A DNA stretch of 36,983 nucleotides from Burkholderiaceae bacterium (GTDB lineage Bacteria; Pseudomonadota; Gammaproteobacteria; Burkholderiales; WYBJ01). Below the pieces are notes generated by a model that saw only the letters and a program-made list of their open reading frames with translations, did not search any database and was not told the origin of the DNA. Within the stretch, counting starts at the first letter, position 1. Each line of letters begins with the position of its first letter. The stretch lies in NCBI GenBank assembly GCA_011525945.1, contig WYBJ01000289.1, positions 1 to 36,983 of the forward strand. The letters are read 5' to 3'. Position numbers and translations under genes: made by a program. Positions 1 through 7,999 of this stretch are shown here, in pieces.

Positions 1-246
1 ATTCTCTTGACCTACAGCCGACAGTACGCCCGTCTCGAAAGCGTCGTCGATCGGGTCGGGCCCGACCGCGCCCGTGTGCTGGCGTTTTTTCGCACGGTTG
101 ACGCAGCCAAGCCCACGCCCGAGGAACTGCTGCAGCGCCGGTCGCTCGACGACCGCAAGAGCCTTGCATTCGTTCGCGCCAACGAAGACGCCGTGATCCG
201 AACCGTTGAACAGACGCGCCGCGGGCGTACCGCCGCGCTGCGGTAG
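1..246 (+). CDS. 3' end of an unidentified gene (partial)
   Basis: The reading frame is open from the first base of the window to a TAG at 244-246, so this is probably the C-terminal ~81 residues of a gene that begins upstream. The TTG at 7 could be a start, but no ribosome binding site can be seen because the upstream sequence is missing. The visible segment is charged and helical-looking, rich in Arg, Glu and Ala, with no membrane segment and no motif I recognise. It ends 181 bases before the convergent deacetylase gene. The function is unknown, and it could also be a chance open frame in GC-rich DNA. Confidence 0.4.
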   Translation: MLLTYSRQYARLESVVDRVGPDRARVLAFFRTVDAAKPTPEELLQRRSLDDRKSLAFVRANEDAVIRTVEQTRRGRTAALR

Positions 247-427
247 CGCGCGGACATCGCAACGCGGCGGCCGCCTCGCCGACGGGTCGCGATCGTCGAT
301 CCCGGTGAGGGCCTTGCTCGGTCCCTATCGATGTCAGCGCTCGCTCGCCGCAGTGTTGCAGAGACGGGCCTTGGTCATGACACGGACCAATGCACCGCCC
401 GCGTGCAGTCGACCGGCAAGACTCCCT

Positions 428-1336
428 TCAGCTTCCCGGCACGATCCCCGGTTCAAGCGTGAGGCAGTAGTCGGCGATGTCGCCGGGACGGCATTTCCAC
501 ACCCGGTCCATGAGCTTGTGCGCGAGGCAATGCTGCAACGCCTTGCGCAGCGGGCGCAGTCGGAACGGATAGCCGAACGTGTGGGTATGGATCGAGATGT
601 TGAACACGAGCGGATGCTTCGCGCACTGCTCAATCATCTCCTCGAACTGATCGACCAGCATGTCGCAGAACTCGCGCCCCGTATGCTGGCGATGGATGAT
701 CTGCGGCGAGTCGTTCAGTTCCACCGGATAGGGCACCGACAGCAGCGGACCCGAGCGCGTGCGCAGCCACGTCGGTTGATCGTCGCACGGCCAGTCGCTG
801 AAGTAGAGATAACCGGCCTCCTTCAGCAGGTCAGGAGTCCAGGTGTGCTCGTAGGAGCCGCCGCTCAACCACCCCTTCGGCGGCTTGCCCTCGTTGCGCG
901 TGAAAGTCTCGGTGACCTCGCGTATCAGGCGCGCCTCGTCCTCCTCCCAGCGCAAGTCATTGAAGTTCTCGGCGTTGGTGCGCCCGTGCGCGATGATCTC
1001 GTCGCCGCGCGCACGGATGCGCTGGAAGATCTGCGGCGCCTCGTCGTAGAGCAGACTGTTGACGTTGTGTACGAGCGGGATGTCGAGCTCGTCGGCGAGG
1101 TCGAAGAGACGCCAGATGCCGATGCGGTTACCGTAATCGCGCCACGAATAGTTGCGCGGGGTCTGCGGCTCGCCGTGCTTTGCATTGTCGTGGCCGCGTC
1201 CTTTGAGGAACGCGTGTACCGCGATGTTGGTCGTGATGCAGAACGCGAGCCGCTTGCCGCCGGGCCAAGCGTAATCCTTGCGCTCGATGATGGGCGAGTA
1301 GTCGTAGCGGCCATGCCCGGGCAGCTTCAATGTCAT
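428..1336 (-). CDS. Polysaccharide deacetylase-family (allantoinase PuuE-like) hydrolase
   Basis: The 302-residue protein has the NodB-type distorted barrel pattern of the polysaccharide deacetylase superfamily, closest to the cytosolic PuuE/allantoinase-like branch that cleaves C-N bonds in amides or cyclic imides. Visible landmarks are RNYSWRDYGNRIGIWRL (61-77), the metal-site segment EIIAHGRTNAEN (114-124), GGSYEHTWTPDLLKEAGY (159-176), SDWPCDDQPTW (180-190) and NISIHTHTFG (246-255). The classical H-x3-H pair is reduced to HGRTN, and the first NodB aspartate position reads TTN, as I recall for a subfamily sharing the RDYGNR block. There is no signal peptide, so it is probably cytoplasmic. 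I chose the ATG at 1336, preceded by GGAG; the longer open frame upstream has low-quality, Arg/Ala-rich sequence. The substrate is not predictable; purine or pyrimidine catabolism is one possibility. Confidence 0.82.
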   Translation of the reverse strand: MTLKLPGHGRYDYSPIIERKDYAWPGGKRLAFCITTNIAVHAFLKGRGHDNAKHGEPQTPRNYSWRDYGNRIGIWRLFDLADELDIPLVHNVNSLLYDEAPQIFQRIRARGDEIIAHGRTNAENFNDLRWEEDEARLIREVTETFTRNEGKPPKGWLSGGSYEHTWTPDLLKEAGYLYFSDWPCDDQPTWLRTRSGPLLSVPYPVELNDSPQIIHRQHTGREFCDMLVDQFEEMIEQCAKHPLVFNISIHTHTFGYPFRLRPLRKALQHCLAHKLMDRVWKCRPGDIADYCLTLEPGIVPGS

Positions 1337-1442
1337 ACCGGCTCCGTCGTAAGAAATTGCGCTGGGCGCGACTGTACCAGAGCGAGCGCGACCCGCGGGC
1401 GCACCGGATGTCGCGCCGGCAGGCGCAGGGATGCAACGAGAT

Positions 1443-2057
1443 TCAGGACTCGCCGAAACGGTATACGGTGCGGCGCGTACCCGCGCCTTGCGGACGCACC
1501 GGTGCGAGCGGGCAGTGCGGTGCGCGGGTGCCGTCCGCATTCAGCGTGGCATCGCCCCGCACGTCGCGCCAGATGCCACCGTGAACGGGGCGGAACTGCC
1601 AGCAAAGATACCCCGATCGCGCCGCGAAACGCACGAGCTCGTCCCGGTCCGGCGCTTCGGACACGACCATATCGCTGCCCCGGTACGACATCGCCGGGGC
1701 GCCGAACGCGCGCAGGCAGTCGATCGCCTCGGCCGCGCCCGCCCCAGGGCGCGTGCAGGGCGCGCACTCGGCGCGCACCACATCCCAGGCGCCCAACTCC
1801 CAACCGGCTTCCAAGGTGGCTGCGTCGACATCGACGAGATCACGCCAACGCTCGTTGAGCTGCAAGGATGTGCTGGGAACGGGCGCGAGCGCGCCCTCGC
1901 CGTCGTCGTCATCGCCCGAACCTTCCTTGCGGAAACCATGCCAGTGCAAGGTGAGAATGATGGGGGTGTCGGGGCACGTCACCGCCGCCACCGAGACTCC
2001 GACCAGCGGTAGCCGATTGGCAGCCATCTGCTCGGCAATGCACTCTAGAATCTGCAT
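1443..2057 (-). CDS. Conserved-looking hypothetical protein divergent from bioA
   Basis: This 204-residue protein is not recognised. It starts at an ATG at 2057 with GGAG about 10 bases upstream. It has an N-terminal alternating hydrophobic segment (PLVGVSVAAVTCPDTPIILT, 17-36), an acidic run (GDDDDGE, 48-54), a Cys pair AECAPC (96-101) and a Trp-rich C-terminal part containing CWQFRPVHGGIW (152-163). No signal peptide or membrane helix is obvious, so it is probably cytoplasmic. It is divergent from bioA with 146 bases between the starts, and lies 106 bases upstream of the deacetylase gene on the same strand, so the two could be cotranscribed. The coherent composition and ribosome binding site favour a real gene. 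Confidence 0.6.
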   Translation of the reverse strand: MQILECIAEQMAANRLPLVGVSVAAVTCPDTPIILTLHWHGFRKEGSGDDDDGEGALAPVPSTSLQLNERWRDLVDVDAATLEAGWELGAWDVVRAECAPCTRPGAGAAEAIDCLRAFGAPAMSYRGSDMVVSEAPDRDELVRFAARSGYLCWQFRPVHGGIWRDVRGDATLNADGTRAPHCPLAPVRPQGAGTRRTVYRFGES

Positions 2058-2203
2058 CGGGCATCCACTCCGCAACGACGAAAAAGCGCCTGTCACACGA
2101 GCAACTACAATGCCACGCACGCCCTTCTCTACGACGAATGCGCGCGCACGCTTGAGTCCGATTGTGAATGAGCTTGCCCTAGACGTGTTGGCAGCCGCCG
2201 GCG

Positions 2204-3520
2204 ATGACTGATAACAACTCACTTCTCACCCGCAGCCTGAACGCGGTCTGGCACCCGTGCACCCAGATGAAGGCGCACGAAGCGCAGCCGCTCGTTCCGA
2301 TCGCGCGCGGCCAGGGTGTCTGGTTGTACGACTTCGACGGACGGCGTTACCTCGATGGCGTCAGCTCGTGGTGGGTAAATCTGTTCGGTCACGCCAACGC
2401 CCGCATCAACGCTGCGTTGATCGACCAGCTCGGCCGCATCGAGCACGCCATCCTCGCAGGCTGCACGCACGAACCGGTGGTCGAGCTGTCCGAGCGTCTG
2501 GCGCATCTCGCACCCGGTTCGCTCGGACACTGCTTCTACGGCTCGGACGGCGCTTCGGCCACCGAGATCGCACTCAAGATGAGCTTCCACTACTGGCGCA
2601 ATAACGGCCGCGGCGCGAAGAGCGCGTTCGTGAGCTTGGCGCAGAGCTACCACGGGGAGACTCTGGGCGCGCTGTCGGTCACGGATGTCGCCTTGTTCAA
2701 GGACGTGTACGCGCCGCTGCTGCGAGCGTCGATCCAGGCACCGAGCCCGGACTCGCGCCTCGCATCCGGGGGCACGGACGCCGAAGCGCATGCGCAGGCG
2801 TGCGCCGACTGGCTCGAACGCCACCTCGCGCAGCACGCCGAACGCACCGCAGCGCTCATCCTCGAGCCCTTGGTGCAAGGCGCCTGTGGCATGGGCATGT
2901 ACCATCCGGCGTATTTGCGGCGCGCGCGCGCGCTTTGCACGCACTACGGAGTGCTGCTGATCGCCGACGAAATCATGACCGGTTTCGGGCGCACCGGCAC
3001 GCTCTTCGCCTGTGAGCAGGCAGGAATTGCTCCGGACCTCTTGTGCCTGTCGAAGGGCATTACCGGCGGCTACCTGCCGTTGTCCGTCGTCATGACCACC
3101 GATGCTGTGTACGACGCGTTCTACGCGGACGAGATGACGCGCGCATTCCTGCACTCGCACTCGTACACCGGCAATGCGCTCGCCTGCCGGGCGGCGCTGG
3201 CGACCCTGGACATTTTTGCAGACGACAACGTGATCGCCGCCAACCGGGACAAGGCGGCGCGCTTTGGCGCGCTCGCGCAGCCGCTTGCCCGGCACCCGCG
3301 CGTGCGCAACTATCGCAACCTCGGCATGATCTGGGCATTCGAAGTGGCGGGTGCGAGCGCGGCCTTCGCACGCGAGTTTCAAGCACAGGCATTGACGCGC
3401 GAGCTCTTGCTGCGTCCGATCGGCGACACGGTGTACTTCATGCCGCCTTACATCATCGCCGACGACGAGTGGCGATTGCTCGTCGAACGCACGCTCGAAT
3501 GCCTGGACTCGTGCGCCTGA
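2204..3520 (+). CDS. bioA: Adenosylmethionine-8-amino-7-oxononanoate aminotransferase
   Basis: This PLP-dependent class III aminotransferase makes 7,8-diaminopelargonate from KAPA, using S-adenosylmethionine as amino donor, in biotin synthesis. Its 438 residues match the usual length. Motifs in order are WHPCTQM (16-22), the BioA-typical DGVSSWWVNLFGH (51-63), the phosphate-binding GSDGASATEIALK (113-125), SYHGETLGALS (148-158), DEIMTGFGRTG (255-265, with the PLP-pyridine Asp255) and CLSKGITGGYLPLS (281-294), where Lys284 forms the Schiff base. The double Trp and these blocks separate it from ornithine or GABA aminotransferases. The ATG at 2204 gives the family N-terminus, although its Shine-Dalgarno is weak. 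No bioBCDF genes are adjacent. The 3' end overlaps dacB by 22 bases, suggesting cotranscription. Confidence 0.95.
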   Translation: MTDNNSLLTRSLNAVWHPCTQMKAHEAQPLVPIARGQGVWLYDFDGRRYLDGVSSWWVNLFGHANARINAALIDQLGRIEHAILAGCTHEPVVELSERLAHLAPGSLGHCFYGSDGASATEIALKMSFHYWRNNGRGAKSAFVSLAQSYHGETLGALSVTDVALFKDVYAPLLRASIQAPSPDSRLASGGTDAEAHAQACADWLERHLAQHAERTAALILEPLVQGACGMGMYHPAYLRRARALCTHYGVLLIADEIMTGFGRTGTLFACEQAGIAPDLLCLSKGITGGYLPLSVVMTTDAVYDAFYADEMTRAFLHSHSYTGNALACRAALATLDIFADDNVIAANRDKAARFGALAQPLARHPRVRNYRNLGMIWAFEVAGASAAFAREFQAQALTRELLLRPIGDTVYFMPPYIIADDEWRLLVERTLECLDSCA

Positions 3521-4998
3521 TCGCTGCTGCTGTACTCACCCTGGCGCTCGCTACGGCAGCGGCTTCAGCGGCCGCGGCCACCTCGGCGGGGGCGCTGCCG
3601 GCGAGCGTCGAGGCCGCCTTGCGCACGACCGGGATACCGCCCGATGCGGTCTCGATCGTGCTGCGGGAAGCGGCGGCGGAGCGTTCGGTGCTCGCGCACA
3701 ATGCCGAACGCGCGATGAGCCCCGCCTCGGTGATGAAGCTCGTGACCACGTACGCGGGGCTCGAGATGCTCGGCCCGGCGTTCACCTGGTCCACCGAGGC
3801 TTTCGCAACCGGCCCGATCGCCGACGCGGTTCTCAGCGGCGATCTCGTCTTGCGCGGACAGGGCGATCCCAAGCTCACGATCGAGAACTTCTGGCTGTTG
3901 CTGCGCGCCGTGCGCGCACGCGGTGTGCAGGAAATCCGCGGCGATCTGGTGCTCGATCGCAGCTATTACGGTGTCGATCCAGGCGATCCGGGCCGCTTCG
4001 ACAACGAGCCGCTTGAGGTCTACAACACGCTCCCCGACGCGCTGCTCGTGAACTATAAGGCGGTGCGCTTGACGTTCGCCCCCGACCCCGAGGGCAAGCG
4101 CGTGCGCATCCTGGCCGATCCGCCACTGCCGGAGCTCAGTATCGTCAACCAGCTCACGCTCGATGCGGCGCCTTGCGGCGATTGGCGCGCACGCGTGAGG
4201 ACCGAGACGAGTTCGCAACCGGCCAGCGCACAGCTCCATTTCAGCGGCAGTTACTCGATGCAGTGCGGCGAACAATCGCGCCACTTCAGCATTCTCTCGC
4301 CGCAGGCGTACGCGGGCGGGCTTTTCCGCCAGTTGTGGGACGAGCTCGGTGGGCGCTTGGTCGGCAGCGTGCGCGACGGCGTGGCGCCGCCCGGTGCACG
4401 GCTGCTCGCCACGCACGAGTCGCCCGCGCTGTCCGAGATCGTGCGCGACATCAACAAGTACAGTAACAACGCGATGGCGCGCCAGCTCTACCTGGCGCTC
4501 GGCGCGGCAGCGTTCGGTGCGCCCGCCACGCTCGACAAGTCCGATCGCGCCGTGCGGCAATGGCTCGCGCAGAGGCGGCTCGAGCTGCCGCAACTGGTGA
4601 TCGAGAACGGCTCTGGGCTTTCACGCGTCGAGCGCGTCAGCGCGATGGGGCTCGCCACGATGCTGGCGGCCGCCTGGCGCAGCCCCGTCATGCCGGAATT
4701 CATTGCCTCGATGCCGGTGGTCGGAGTCGACGGCACGCTGCGCCGCTACAAGCACCTCACCTACGCGCGCCAAGCCCACATCAAGGGCGGCACCATCAAC
4801 GGCGTGCGCGCAATCGCCGGTTACGTGCTCGATGCGAGCGGGCGGCGCTGGATCGTCGTCTGCCTCATCAACCATCCTAAGGTGCACAACGGCAACGCGC
4901 GGGTGATCTTCGACGCACTTCTGCAATGGGCGTACAGCCGCGGCGGAACGCTCCCGTACTTGAGCACCGATACGCTCGTGCCGGTCCCGCCGCAATAG
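3499..4998 (+). CDS. dacB: D-alanyl-D-alanine carboxypeptidase/endopeptidase, PBP4 (S13) family
   Basis: This exported penicillin-binding protein trims or opens peptidoglycan cross-links in the periplasm. A signal peptide is visible (VRLIAAAVLTLALATAAASA, 5-24). The serine peptidase motifs are SVMK (77-80; Ser77 nucleophile, Lys80), SNN (322-324) and, at the third position, KGG (429-431) where PBPs normally have KTG. The 499-residue length fits the family, including the large inserted domains between SxxK and SxN. The start at 3499 lies inside the end of bioA; a GTG at 3511 would give a shorter, equally plausible signal peptide. A strong hairpin terminator follows directly. I am confident of the family, while exact activity (carboxypeptidase or endopeptidase) is inferred from homology. 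Confidence 0.9.
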   Translation: MPGLVRLIAAAVLTLALATAAASAAAATSAGALPASVEAALRTTGIPPDAVSIVLREAAAERSVLAHNAERAMSPASVMKLVTTYAGLEMLGPAFTWSTEAFATGPIADAVLSGDLVLRGQGDPKLTIENFWLLLRAVRARGVQEIRGDLVLDRSYYGVDPGDPGRFDNEPLEVYNTLPDALLVNYKAVRLTFAPDPEGKRVRILADPPLPELSIVNQLTLDAAPCGDWRARVRTETSSQPASAQLHFSGSYSMQCGEQSRHFSILSPQAYAGGLFRQLWDELGGRLVGSVRDGVAPPGARLLATHESPALSEIVRDINKYSNNAMARQLYLALGAAAFGAPATLDKSDRAVRQWLAQRRLELPQLVIENGSGLSRVERVSAMGLATMLAAAWRSPVMPEFIASMPVVGVDGTLRRYKHLTYARQAHIKGGTINGVRAIAGYVLDASGRRWIVVCLINHPKVHNGNARVIFDALLQWAYSRGGTLPYLSTDTLVPVPPQ

Positions 4999-5004
4999 GG
5001 TGCC

Positions 5005-5044
5005 GGAAAAGGGCCCCGGCTCGAACCGGGGCCCGGCCCTTTCC
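5005..5044. terminator. Bidirectional GC-rich hairpin terminator between dacB and ubiD
   Basis: A perfect 9-bp inverted repeat (GGGCCCCGG at 5011-5019, CCGGGGCCC at 5026-5034) surrounds a 6-base loop. It is flanked by an A-run on the left (GGAAAA) and CCCTTTCC on the right, so the outer flanks can also pair with one bulge. It lies between two converging genes, starting a few bases after the dacB stop and ending just at the ubiD stop. It probably terminates both transcripts. Confidence 0.8.
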
Positions 5045-6507
5045 TACAGACCCGACTCAGCCATTACCGCATCGATGCGACGCTTGATCTCGGTATCCAT
5101 CGCGATCGGCCTGCCCCACTGGCGTTCGGTCTCCCCGGGCCACTTGTTGGTGGCGTCGATCCCCATCTTCGATCCCAGGCCCGCCACCGGGCTGGCGAAA
5201 TCCAGATGGTCGATCGGCGTGGCATCCGCAATCAGCGTGTCGCGGCGCGGATCGACCCGTGTGGTGAGCGCCCACACCACGTCGTTCCAGTTGCGAACAT
5301 CGACGTCGTCGTCGGTGACGATGATGAACTTGGTGTACATGAACTGACGCAGGTAGCTCCAGACACCGAACATCACGCGCTTGGCGTGGCCAGGGTAGCT
5401 CTTGCGTATGCTCACCACCGACATGCGGTAGGAGCAGCCTTCGGGTGGCAGATAGAAATCGACGATCTCAGGAAACTGGCGCTTGATGAGCGGCACGAAC
5501 ACCTCGTTCAACGCCATGCCGAGCATTGCGGGCTCGTCCGGCGGCTTGCCGGTGTAGGTGGAGTGATAAATCGGATCGCGCCGCATGCAGATGCGCTCGA
5601 GGGTCAGCACCGGAAAACGGTCCTGCTCGTTGTAGTAGCCGGTGTGATCGCCGAACGGTCCCTCCAGCGCCGTATCGTTGGGGTGGATCGATCCTTCGAG
5701 CACGATCTCGGCGTGCGCCGGGACGTCGAGATCGGAGCCGATGCACTTCACCAGCTCGGTGCGCCCCCCGCGCAGCAGCCCCGCGAACTGGTACTCCGAC
5801 AATGCATCCGGAACCGGCGTGACGGCTCCCAGGATGGTGGCCGGATCGGCGCCGAGCGCGACCGCAACCGGGAAGGGCGTGCCCGGGTGCGCCAGCGTGT
5901 GATCGCGAAAGTCGAGCGCGCCGCCGCGATGCGCGAGCCAGCGCATGATGACGCGATTGCGGCCGATCACCTGCATGCGATAGATGCCGAGGTTCTGCCG
6001 CCGGCGCTGCGGTCCGCGCGTGATGACGAGTCCCCAGGTGATGAGCGGGCCGGCATCCCCCGGCCAGCACGTCTGGATGGGAAAGCGCGCGAGGTCGACC
6101 GCATCGCCTTCCAGCATGGTCTCATGGCAGGGCGCGCGCGCGACGTGCTTCGGCGCCATGGCGAGAATCTGCCGCAGCAGCGGGAGTTTCGCCCACGCGT
6201 CACGCAATCCGCGTGGCGGTTCGGGCTCGCGCAGCTGTGCCAGCAGTTCGCCCACCTCGCGCAATTCCTCAGCCGACTCGCGTCCCATGGCGAGCGCCAC
6301 GCGCCCGGGCGTGCCGAACAGATTGCCGAGCACCGGCATGGCGTGCCCTTTGACGCGCTCGAACATGAGGGCCGGGCCACGCTTCTTCAGCACGCGATCG
6401 CACAGCTCGGTCATCTCGAGCTTCGGTTCGATCTCGGAGCGCACGCGCTTGAGCTCGCCGCGCGCTTCGAGCTGACTCAGGAAGTCACGCAGATCGCGAT
6501 AGCTCAT
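5044..6507 (-). CDS. ubiD: 4-hydroxy-3-polyprenylbenzoate decarboxylase
   Basis: This 487-residue UbiD-family decarboxylase removes the carboxyl group of 4-hydroxy-3-octaprenylbenzoate in ubiquinone synthesis, using prenylated FMN supplied by UbiX. No ubiX is in the window. Family blocks are visible in order: [19 protein letters not shown] at the N-terminus, [14 protein letters not shown] (substrate/prFMN region), [74 protein letters not shown] and [20 protein letters not shown]. It is the last gene of a leftward run and starts 13 bases after ubiA stops, so translation and transcription are probably coupled with ubiC-ubiA. The length and full motif set indicate an intact gene. Confidence 0.96.
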   Translation of the reverse strand: MSYRDLRDFLSQLEARGELKRVRSEIEPKLEMTELCDRVLKKRGPALMFERVKGHAMPVLGNLFGTPGRVALAMGRESAEELREVGELLAQLREPEPPRGLRDAWAKLPLLRQILAMAPKHVARAPCHETMLEGDAVDLARFPIQTCWPGDAGPLITWGLVITRGPQRRRQNLGIYRMQVIGRNRVIMRWLAHRGGALDFRDHTLAHPGTPFPVAVALGADPATILGAVTPVPDALSEYQFAGLLRGGRTELVKCIGSDLDVPAHAEIVLEGSIHPNDTALEGPFGDHTGYYNEQDRFPVLTLERICMRRDPIYHSTYTGKPPDEPAMLGMALNEVFVPLIKRQFPEIVDFYLPPEGCSYRMSVVSIRKSYPGHAKRVMFGVWSYLRQFMYTKFIIVTDDDVDVRNWNDVVWALTTRVDPRRDTLIADATPIDHLDFASPVAGLGSKMGIDATNKWPGETERQWGRPIAMDTEIKRRIDAVMAESGL

Positions 6508-6520
6508 CTCCGCCTTGCTC

Positions 6521-7411
6521 TCAGTGAAGCCGAATCCATGGCGCCGGAATGCGCAAAGCGAAATCGGCCACGATGCCGGCGAAAATCACCGCACCGATCC
6601 AGTTGTTGTGCAGGAACGCCTTGAAGCTCGCGTCACGCGTTCGTGGCCGCAGGATGAAGTACTGCCGCACGGCCAGCGCCGCCGCGAGCGTGATACCGAT
6701 CAAGTACACGATCCCGAGATTGAAACGCACGCCGATCCAGAGCATGCCGCCGAGGAACAGCGCCTGACAGAGCATGGTGAAGAACACGTCGCGCTCGCCG
6801 AACAGGATGGCGGAAGTTTTCATGCCGATGCGCACGTCGTCGTCGCGATCGACCATGGCGTACTCGGTGTCGTAGGCGATGGACCAGAACACGTTTGCCG
6901 CGAGCAGCCACCACGCTACCGGCGGGATCGCATTCTGGTGCGCGGCGAATGCCATCGGGATGCCGAAACCGAAGGCGATGCCGAGCCAGGCTTGCGGCAG
7001 CCAGAATACGCGCTTGAGGAAGGGATAGATGATCGCCAGTGCCAGCGCGACGAACGCGAGCTGAATCGTCAGGCGATTCAACTGCAGCACCAGCGCGAAC
7101 GCGAGCACGAACAGCACCGCGGCAAGCGCGATCGCCTCGGCAACCGGGATCGCGCGCCGGGCGAGCGGGCGGTTGCGCGTGCGCTCGACCTGCGGGTCGA
7201 AATCGCGATCGGCGATGTCGTTCACGATGCAGCCGGCCGAGCGCGTGAGCACCACGCCGAGAACGAAGATCACGAACACGACGGGGTTCGGATTCCCGTA
7301 TGACGAAAGCCACAAGCCCCACAGCGTCGGCCACAGCAGGAGCAGGATACCGATCGGCTTGTCCAGCCGAACGAGTTGCTCGTAGATATCGAGCCGCTCC
7401 CTGAGGGTCAC
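6521..7411 (-). CDS. ubiA: 4-hydroxybenzoate polyprenyltransferase
   Basis: This integral membrane prenyltransferase attaches the polyprenyl tail to 4-hydroxybenzoate, the second step of ubiquinone synthesis. From a GTG start at 7411 the protein is 296 residues, the usual length. Two Asp-rich Mg-diphosphate motifs are clear: NDIADRDFD (64-72) and [12 protein letters not shown] (181-192). Between and after them lie about eight to nine hydrophobic helices. [20 protein letters not shown] (15-34) is the classical N-terminal block. The GTG start overlaps the ubiC stop in a GTGA arrangement, indicating translational coupling; the longer upstream open frame is only antisense-like sequence within ubiC. 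Confidence 0.96.
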   Translation of the reverse strand: MTLRERLDIYEQLVRLDKPIGILLLLWPTLWGLWLSSYGNPNPVVFVIFVLGVVLTRSAGCIVNDIADRDFDPQVERTRNRPLARRAIPVAEAIALAAVLFVLAFALVLQLNRLTIQLAFVALALAIIYPFLKRVFWLPQAWLGIAFGFGIPMAFAAHQNAIPPVAWWLLAANVFWSIAYDTEYAMVDRDDDVRIGMKTSAILFGERDVFFTMLCQALFLGGMLWIGVRFNLGIVYLIGITLAAALAVRQYFILRPRTRDASFKAFLHNNWIGAVIFAGIVADFALRIPAPWIRLH

Positions 7412-7989
7412 GCGTCGTTCGTCCCTATCCCTGTCCGAGGCAGGCTGATGATCTGCGGCAGGAACGCCTCGGTCACCAGCAGCGGTGCGCGCCGCAGCGA
7501 GAACAAGGACCGTCGCGCCCACAGCGGCGGCAGCGTCGCATCCAAAGCCCTCGCCGCCGCGCAGTATAGCGGATGACCCTGAGCCAGGCGCCGGAACGCG
7601 AGCGGACCGCGCTCGATGCGCGGGTCGGCAAACAACGTGGCTCCGAGAGGACGCGTGCCGATTCCGGCAATGGCCCGCCAAGGGCCGCGCAGATCCGCCG
7701 CGTGTATTACGCTGTGAGCGTAGACGAGCGGCACGGCGCCGCATTGCAGAATTACATCGCGGCCGAGCAAGGGGCCGGTGCGGCGCATGCCGAATAGCGC
7801 CCGCTCCTCACTGCCGGCGCGTGCGCAGCCCTCGCGCAGCACACGCACGTTAAAGTCGCGGCAGCACGCGGTAAGGCGCGCGGTCAGCGAGCCCGCGTCG
7901 AGCAACCACGCGCGCAAGCGCGGGTCGGCGCACGCGGGCCTCGGTTGCCAGTGCTTGTCGCATACTTGCATGGGTCCGTGCCTGCTCAT
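7408..7989 (-). CDS. ubiC: Chorismate pyruvate-lyase
   Basis: The enzyme converts chorismate to 4-hydroxybenzoate plus pyruvate, the entry step of ubiquinone synthesis. The 193-residue protein shows the UbiC pattern: WLLDAGSLTARL near residue 29, VRVLREG (49-55), RTGPLLGRDVILQCGAVPLV, YAHSVI and IGTRPLGATLFADPRIERGP, which includes the conserved PLG-x-LF stretch and a Glu in ERGP near the C-terminal third. The overlap with the ubiA start (GTGA) and order ubiC-ubiA-ubiD support the role. The ATG at 7989 lacks a strong Shine-Dalgarno, and an ATG at 7971 is an alternative. recG ends only 10 bases upstream, so this belongs to the same leftward run. Confidence 0.9.
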   Translation of the reverse strand: MSRHGPMQVCDKHWQPRPACADPRLRAWLLDAGSLTARLTACCRDFNVRVLREGCARAGSEERALFGMRRTGPLLGRDVILQCGAVPLVYAHSVIHAADLRGPWRAIAGIGTRPLGATLFADPRIERGPLAFRRLAQGHPLYCAAARALDATLPPLWARRSLFSLRRAPLLVTEAFLPQIISLPRTGIGTNDA

Positions 7990-7999
7990 GCCGGAGTGC

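Noticed and set aside
206..1858. Long plus-strand open frame (550 codons) opposite the deacetylase and unknown genes
   Set aside because: It is antisense to two better-supported genes, is Arg/Ala/Pro-rich, and shows no motif; typical of GC-rich shadow frames.
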